In this document: in pieces, positions 60,701 through 64,000 of the stretch
Position numbering within the stretch: the stretch's first letter is position 1
Layout of the letters: every line of letters begins with the position of its first letter
From: Rhizophagus irregularis
Lineage: Eukaryota; Glomeromycota; Glomeromycetes; Glomerales; Glomeraceae
NCBI RefSeq assembly: GCF_026210795.1
Contig: NC_089431.1
Location: forward strand, 2,108,001-2,172,000
Reading direction: 5' to 3'
DNA: 64,000 nt
Notes under the pieces: generated by a model
The model's database searches: none
What the model was told of the DNA's origin: nothing
Seen by the model: the letters and a program-made list of their open reading frames with translations, nothing else
Position numbers and translations under genes: made by a program

Positions 60701-60968
60701 TATAATTTTTTTCGTTCAATAATATAATGTTAATAATAAATATTAAATAATGGCTTAAAATTTAGTAATGCTAATATAAATTTGTAATTAACATTTATTT
60801 TATATAATGCTTACCAGAATTGGTTATAATTTTGGCCCAAATTAATTTAATAATCACGTGATCTGTCCAAAACTTGTCCAATGAAAAAAGGTTTTGGTTT
60901 TGGACAGGTTTTGGACAGGGGTTTGGACAGATGTCCAAAACATCAAATTGTCCAATTGCCCAACACTG
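57759..60968 (+). mobile_element. hAT-3, nearly complete hAT transposon inside LINE A2
   Basis: Terminal repeats CAGTGTTGG (57759-57767) and CCAACACTG (60960-60968) follow the hAT consensus CAGNG. The target is repeated as ATCCAAAG on the left and CCCAAAG on the right. The uninterrupted LINE A1 reads ACCCAAAG there, so one base has changed or been lost. Subterminal blocks at 57768-57945 and 60865-60958 are packed with TTTTGGACAGT and TGTCCAAAACT words in both orientations. The 3210-bp element carries one transposase gene. Confidence 0.85.
58108..60679 (+). pseudogene. hAT-3 transposase, five exons, two small lesions
   Basis: MPRGRP at 58108 is followed by a 1-nt frame change into the exon-1 frame. 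That frame carries a BED finger (CICNCC...HLTNC, about 58200-58300). Introns are 58389-58462, 59054-59132 and 59434-59495 (GT-AG) and 60174-60238 with a GC donor (AAG|GCAATA...TTTAG). Catalytic residues: Asp in LSFDGWKN (about 58834), Asp in VSDSAAHM (about 59023), Glu in SASVERLFSSMG (about 60117). LPCFAHQCNLAV and RWNSYYECYLSL mark the insertion-domain borders. The C-terminal exon reads HERVVTMAQLRADI and ends at 60679. A second 1-nt frameshift near 59040 precedes RRQLRLKYPQYVF. It is probably recently inactivated. The lesions are by comparison with family pattern and could be sequencing errors. Confidence 0.75.
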
Positions 60969-63275
60969 CCCAAAGTAAGGGGGAAATAATTTCTCCTTGA
61001 TCGATACCAACACGTACTCAATAAGCAGCTGTATCACCATGACAAGTAATAATTTTATTATTACGTCATGTAAAAAGATTCAAAATGAATTGCACTAGAA
61101 GTGTAAGAATATGTAATCTAACTAAAGCTAATTTAAGCATATTCAAATCCATAGAATCAAAAGCTTTAGAAATATCTTGAGAAACGATCCATAGTTCCTG
61201 ATCATCAGTAGAGTCATGTTTTTGTTGATAGATAATCGCATCAAGCATTTTAATAGGGACATCAGTCGAACCACCAGGCAGACCCGCAAAATTACCTCCT
61301 TGAAGAACCTTACTATCAGCAAGAATGTTGGAAAGACGATTAGTAACAACCTTAACTACACATTTTCGAACCATTTCCAGAAGAGTAATAGGTCAAGTGT
61401 TCTTGAGTTGAGCATCAAAATCATGGGGTTTAGGAATAGGATAAACCACGGCTTTACGCCAATCAGTAGGAATATCGCCGCAAAAAAGGCAGGTATTGGC
61501 AAGTAAAAGAGAGAAATCCAAGGCTTCATCTGACAAATGTTTTATCATCTCATAAGAAATTTTTGAAGGGCCGGACGCTTTGTTATTTGGCATGGAGGAG
61601 ATTACATCAGACCATTCTTGTAGGGAAATAGGCGCCAAAACAGGATCATATAACGAAGCAGACATACCGGAAAGGGGGTGTAAGCTTGTTACCATCGATC
61701 AGGGAATGAAGCGATAGAAGAATATCGGACCAACGGAGGAGAAACAATTGACTGGAAGTGAGTAATAGCAGCTTGCTTAATATCTGAAGGATCTGTTAAA
61801 AGAGTAGGAGTAGAGTCCAGGACAACCAAGACGCGGTCAAGAATAATTGAACGTTTTTCAACTGATAAGGCAGAGTCTATAAAGGTGCCAAGCGAGTTCG
61901 AAAAATGTTTGTCACGTAATGCAGTGTAATATTCCACAGAGTCCGTAAGATGTTGGGCGAATTTAGTGGATAAAAAGGCAGAAATTAAATTCTTTTGTGA
62001 TTGTAAAAAGGATTTAAATTCAGATACGGAAGTTGTAGAATAAGTAGGAACTGAAAATCAGGAAGCAAAGATGCAAGATTCACTAGGTGGGAAGGTAAAG
62101 CAGCAATCATTTGCGAAATTTGAGTAGGTTGATTAAAATGACGAATAGTAAGGCGATATAAAATTCGATCTAAAAACTTGTTGATAGCAATAAGTTTAGT
62201 TAATTCAGGAGAATAGGAATGTCGTTGCGTGTTGGAAACCTTATGAAAAAATAATGTTTCAATTGCAGCACTAAGTATGGCAGCTTTCAAGGCATGCCAC
62301 ATACGATCAAGAGAAAGAGAAGAGAAATCAAGACAAGAATTATATTGTTTATCTAAATACACTCCAAGACAATCATCCACTTCAGCGGTGAAATTATTCC
62401 ATTGTTCAACTGAAGTGGAGGTATAAGAAAAGATAGTACGCATTTCTTTTTTTTGTTTAAGACGAGACTTGGCCAAAATAGCCAGGCAAGAACTGAAGTC
62501 AAAAACAGTTGTAAGAACTTGGGCAAGCAACCACTTGCGAAAAAAGGCCAGGAGCAGAAAAACCAGGTGAAGACCAGATATAATCCAGTCTAGAAGATCC
62601 ATTAGCATAATAAAAGGTAGGATCAGGACCCTTAGGAGAAGAATGAGCTTGATGATCGGTAAAAAACCGATAAGAAAGTAAACAAAGAAGTCTAAAATGA
62701 TTGGGTGAATAATTGAAGTGAGCAATTTCATCAACATTGAAGTCGCCAAGGATAACTACAAGCACGGGCATGATCAAGCCAAGAAAGAAGTTTGGCAATA
62801 AGATCATTACAAATAGACTGATGAATAGAACCAGAAGGGGATAATATAAAGAAATAATAAAAATTTTTGTCTGATGAAAAAAAAGATCCAATTTAAGACC
62901 AAGAATCAATTGTTTGAACATGTTTATGAAGAGGATTACGAAGCAATATACCAACACCATCATGGGGACGAGAAGAGGTTGAACAGGCCTAATAGGACTT
63001 AAAATGATGTTGGGAATGATCATTTTTGAAAATAAATTTAGCAATTGAAGGGAAAAGGTGGGTATCATTCAAAGATAAAGCACCAAAAGAAGAGTGAAGA
63101 AAGAAATTAAGTAAATGTTGTTGTCTAACCGGGGAACATAAACCATTAACATTAATTTGATCAAATTTAATAAGAGGAGAAGGGGGAGGAGAAAAATTAT
63201 GTTTATTATTGTCCATCATTACTACACTATGATAAAAAGTGTAAGTAGTAAAGGAAAATAATTGGTAATCAATAA

Positions 63276-63997
63276 TTATTGGGAGTTCGCATTATCACGA
63301 GCAACCAAGAATTGTTTTTGTTGAACCATGCCTTGTTGAACCGTTTTAGTGAGTTCAGTAACTGTAGCAGTAAGAGAGGAAAGGCGATCCTGTGGTGAAG
63401 TGGCAGGACCAGGGATCAGACTCATATGGGGAGGGAGAGGAATATGTAATTGAGCGGTAAAGTTGGGACCATTTGGTGGTGAAACAGGGGAGCTAAAATC
63501 CATGAGGTTGTCACTAAGACGTCTAGAATCAGAGGATTCATTATTATCCTATTCTTGATCAATAGGTGCTGTTTCAGGAGGAAGAGGAGCATGAGGTTGC
63601 GAGGATCTTGGAATAGAAGGGGAAAAGTGTTGGTCTTCTAACCATTTAACTCGATTTTGAAGTTGGGCAAATTCTGTGGTTAGATGAGTAATCTTTTCAA
63701 GTATGATAGTGATTTGTTCAGTAATATACTGCCAATCTATTAAAGGCGGAACATCCATTGCAGCTACGTCGTGATCCAAATCTGATTGAGAAGGACAATG
63801 AGGATGACGATGAGCATTATGTTGAGAGCGCGAACGTGAAGAATGAGGATGAGACTGGGACCGGGAAGAAACTCTTCTACTGGCAGCATCGGCATAAGAT
63901 CTGTGTTGGGAATTGGCAGGTCGTGCAAAATGATTATGACGTTTAGCAGGATGAGATGGAGGTAAGTGTTTGTTATATAATTCACGCAATTTATCAT
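63276..63997 (-). pseudogene. LINE A2 ORF1, C-terminal part, window-edge partial
   Basis: The frame enters from the window edge and reads MRELYNKHLPPSHPAKRHNH, then an Arg/Ser/His-rich tract (SSRSRSQHNAHRH). A helix resembling a coiled coil follows (ITIILEKITHLTTEFAQLQN, about 63690). It ends with a short Pro-rich part and MVQQKQFLVARDNANSQ at 63276. One in-frame TAG (63551-63549) interrupts it. ORF2 starts 57 bp later. The RRM and zinc-knuckle region lies outside the window. Confidence 0.75.
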
Positions 63998-64000
63998 TGC

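Larger units (their letters stand above)
54850..63219 (-). pseudogene. LINE A2 ORF2, broken
   Basis: Start MMDNNKHNF at 63219, then FDQINVNGL and VVILGDFNVDE (about 62750). A 32-nt deletion near 62518, relative to copy 1, removes the segment with the nuclease TDH motif. RT: NKASGPSKISYEMIKHL (about 61580), SQDISKAFDSMD (about 61160), GIDQGEIISPL (about 60995). The hAT-3 element then separates motif B from motif C (FMDDSTLIASS, about 57610). RNase H: MYTDGSF (about 56105), then an in-frame deletion of about 22 codons (about 55960) that removes the Glu and the second TD motif (SALRSDCSQL). VPAHGDD remains (about 55845). The zinc motif CPQCNSAPEDLNHLWTC is intact at about 55400-55440. Stop TAG replaces a Trp at 62991. 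Confidence 0.9.
54302..64000. mobile_element. second pogo-like element, extends beyond window, carries LINE A2
   Basis: It begins CAGTCAACTCCCTCTATAGT (54302) after TA. Positions 54302-54597 are the inverse complement of 24375-24673 with few differences, including the CATTCGATTCGTCTCACTGA word and the LINE target GGATAAAACTACC. The other end lies outside the window. Confidence 0.7.
54598..64000 (-). mobile_element. LINE A copy 2, minus strand, split by hAT-3 and cut by the window edge
   Basis: The 3' end (GACTGTTTGCAC on the minus strand, 54598-54612) abuts AGGAAAAGGATAAAACTACC, the same target as copy 1. ORF2 runs 63219 to 54850 and ORF1 enters from the window edge at 63997. It differs from copy 1 at many residues, especially in ORF1, so it is not a recent duplicate of it. 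The 5' flank lies outside the window. Confidence 0.85.

Overview
The window reads as a fungal transposon graveyard. It is strongly AT-rich, and every coding stretch I recognise belongs to a mobile element; I see no ordinary host gene, no rRNA and no functional tRNA. The protein families are non-LTR retrotransposons with endonuclease, reverse transcriptase and RNase H, several BED-finger hAT transposases, a MULE remnant and pogo-like and CACTA-like repeats. This resembles what I remember of arbuscular mycorrhizal fungi (Glomeromycotina); that placement is inference only.

The main result is a nested insertion map built from target-site duplications (TSDs) and from reading frames that rejoin. 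A minus-strand hAT gene (hAT-2; pieces at 46576-47139 and 6725-7115) was split by LINE B (7123-46573, + strand, poly(A) tail, 22-bp near-perfect TSD). LINE B was then split twice. The first insertion is a 17.1-kb element with 25-bp terminal inverted repeats (10249-27345). The second is a CACTA-like element (29084-45774). Both are flanked by the trinucleotide ATA. The 17-kb element carries a 185-bp satellite, a MITE, a hairpin minisatellite, a solo LTR and a pogo-like element (14873-24673). That pogo-like element holds LINE A copy 1 (15555-23371) and a 983-bp SINE-like unit (23392-24374). The CACTA-like element holds two almost identical LINE C copies head to tail (29100-37279 and 37315-45502), each with an intact 1875-codon ORF2.

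Left flank (1-7115): a hAT-1 pseudogene interrupted by a short non-autonomous hAT-like element (360-1650), and an ORF1-only retroelement (3430-6725, minus) interrupted by another non-autonomous hAT-like element (4206-5879). Right flank (46576-64000): the hAT-2 first exon, a decayed multi-exon gene of unrecognised family (47545-50136), a MULE remnant, a third hairpin-array element, a second ORF1-only copy, and a second pogo-like element. The last holds LINE A copy 2, which is itself split by a nearly complete hAT element (hAT-3, 57759-60968).

The most notable biology is in the LINE insertion sites. LINE A copy 1, LINE A copy 2 and the SINE-like unit all abut the same sequence inside pogo-like elements. 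Both LINE C copies sit in the same 13-15-bp motif of CACTA-type terminal repeats. This suggests retrotransposons that home into DNA-transposon sequences.
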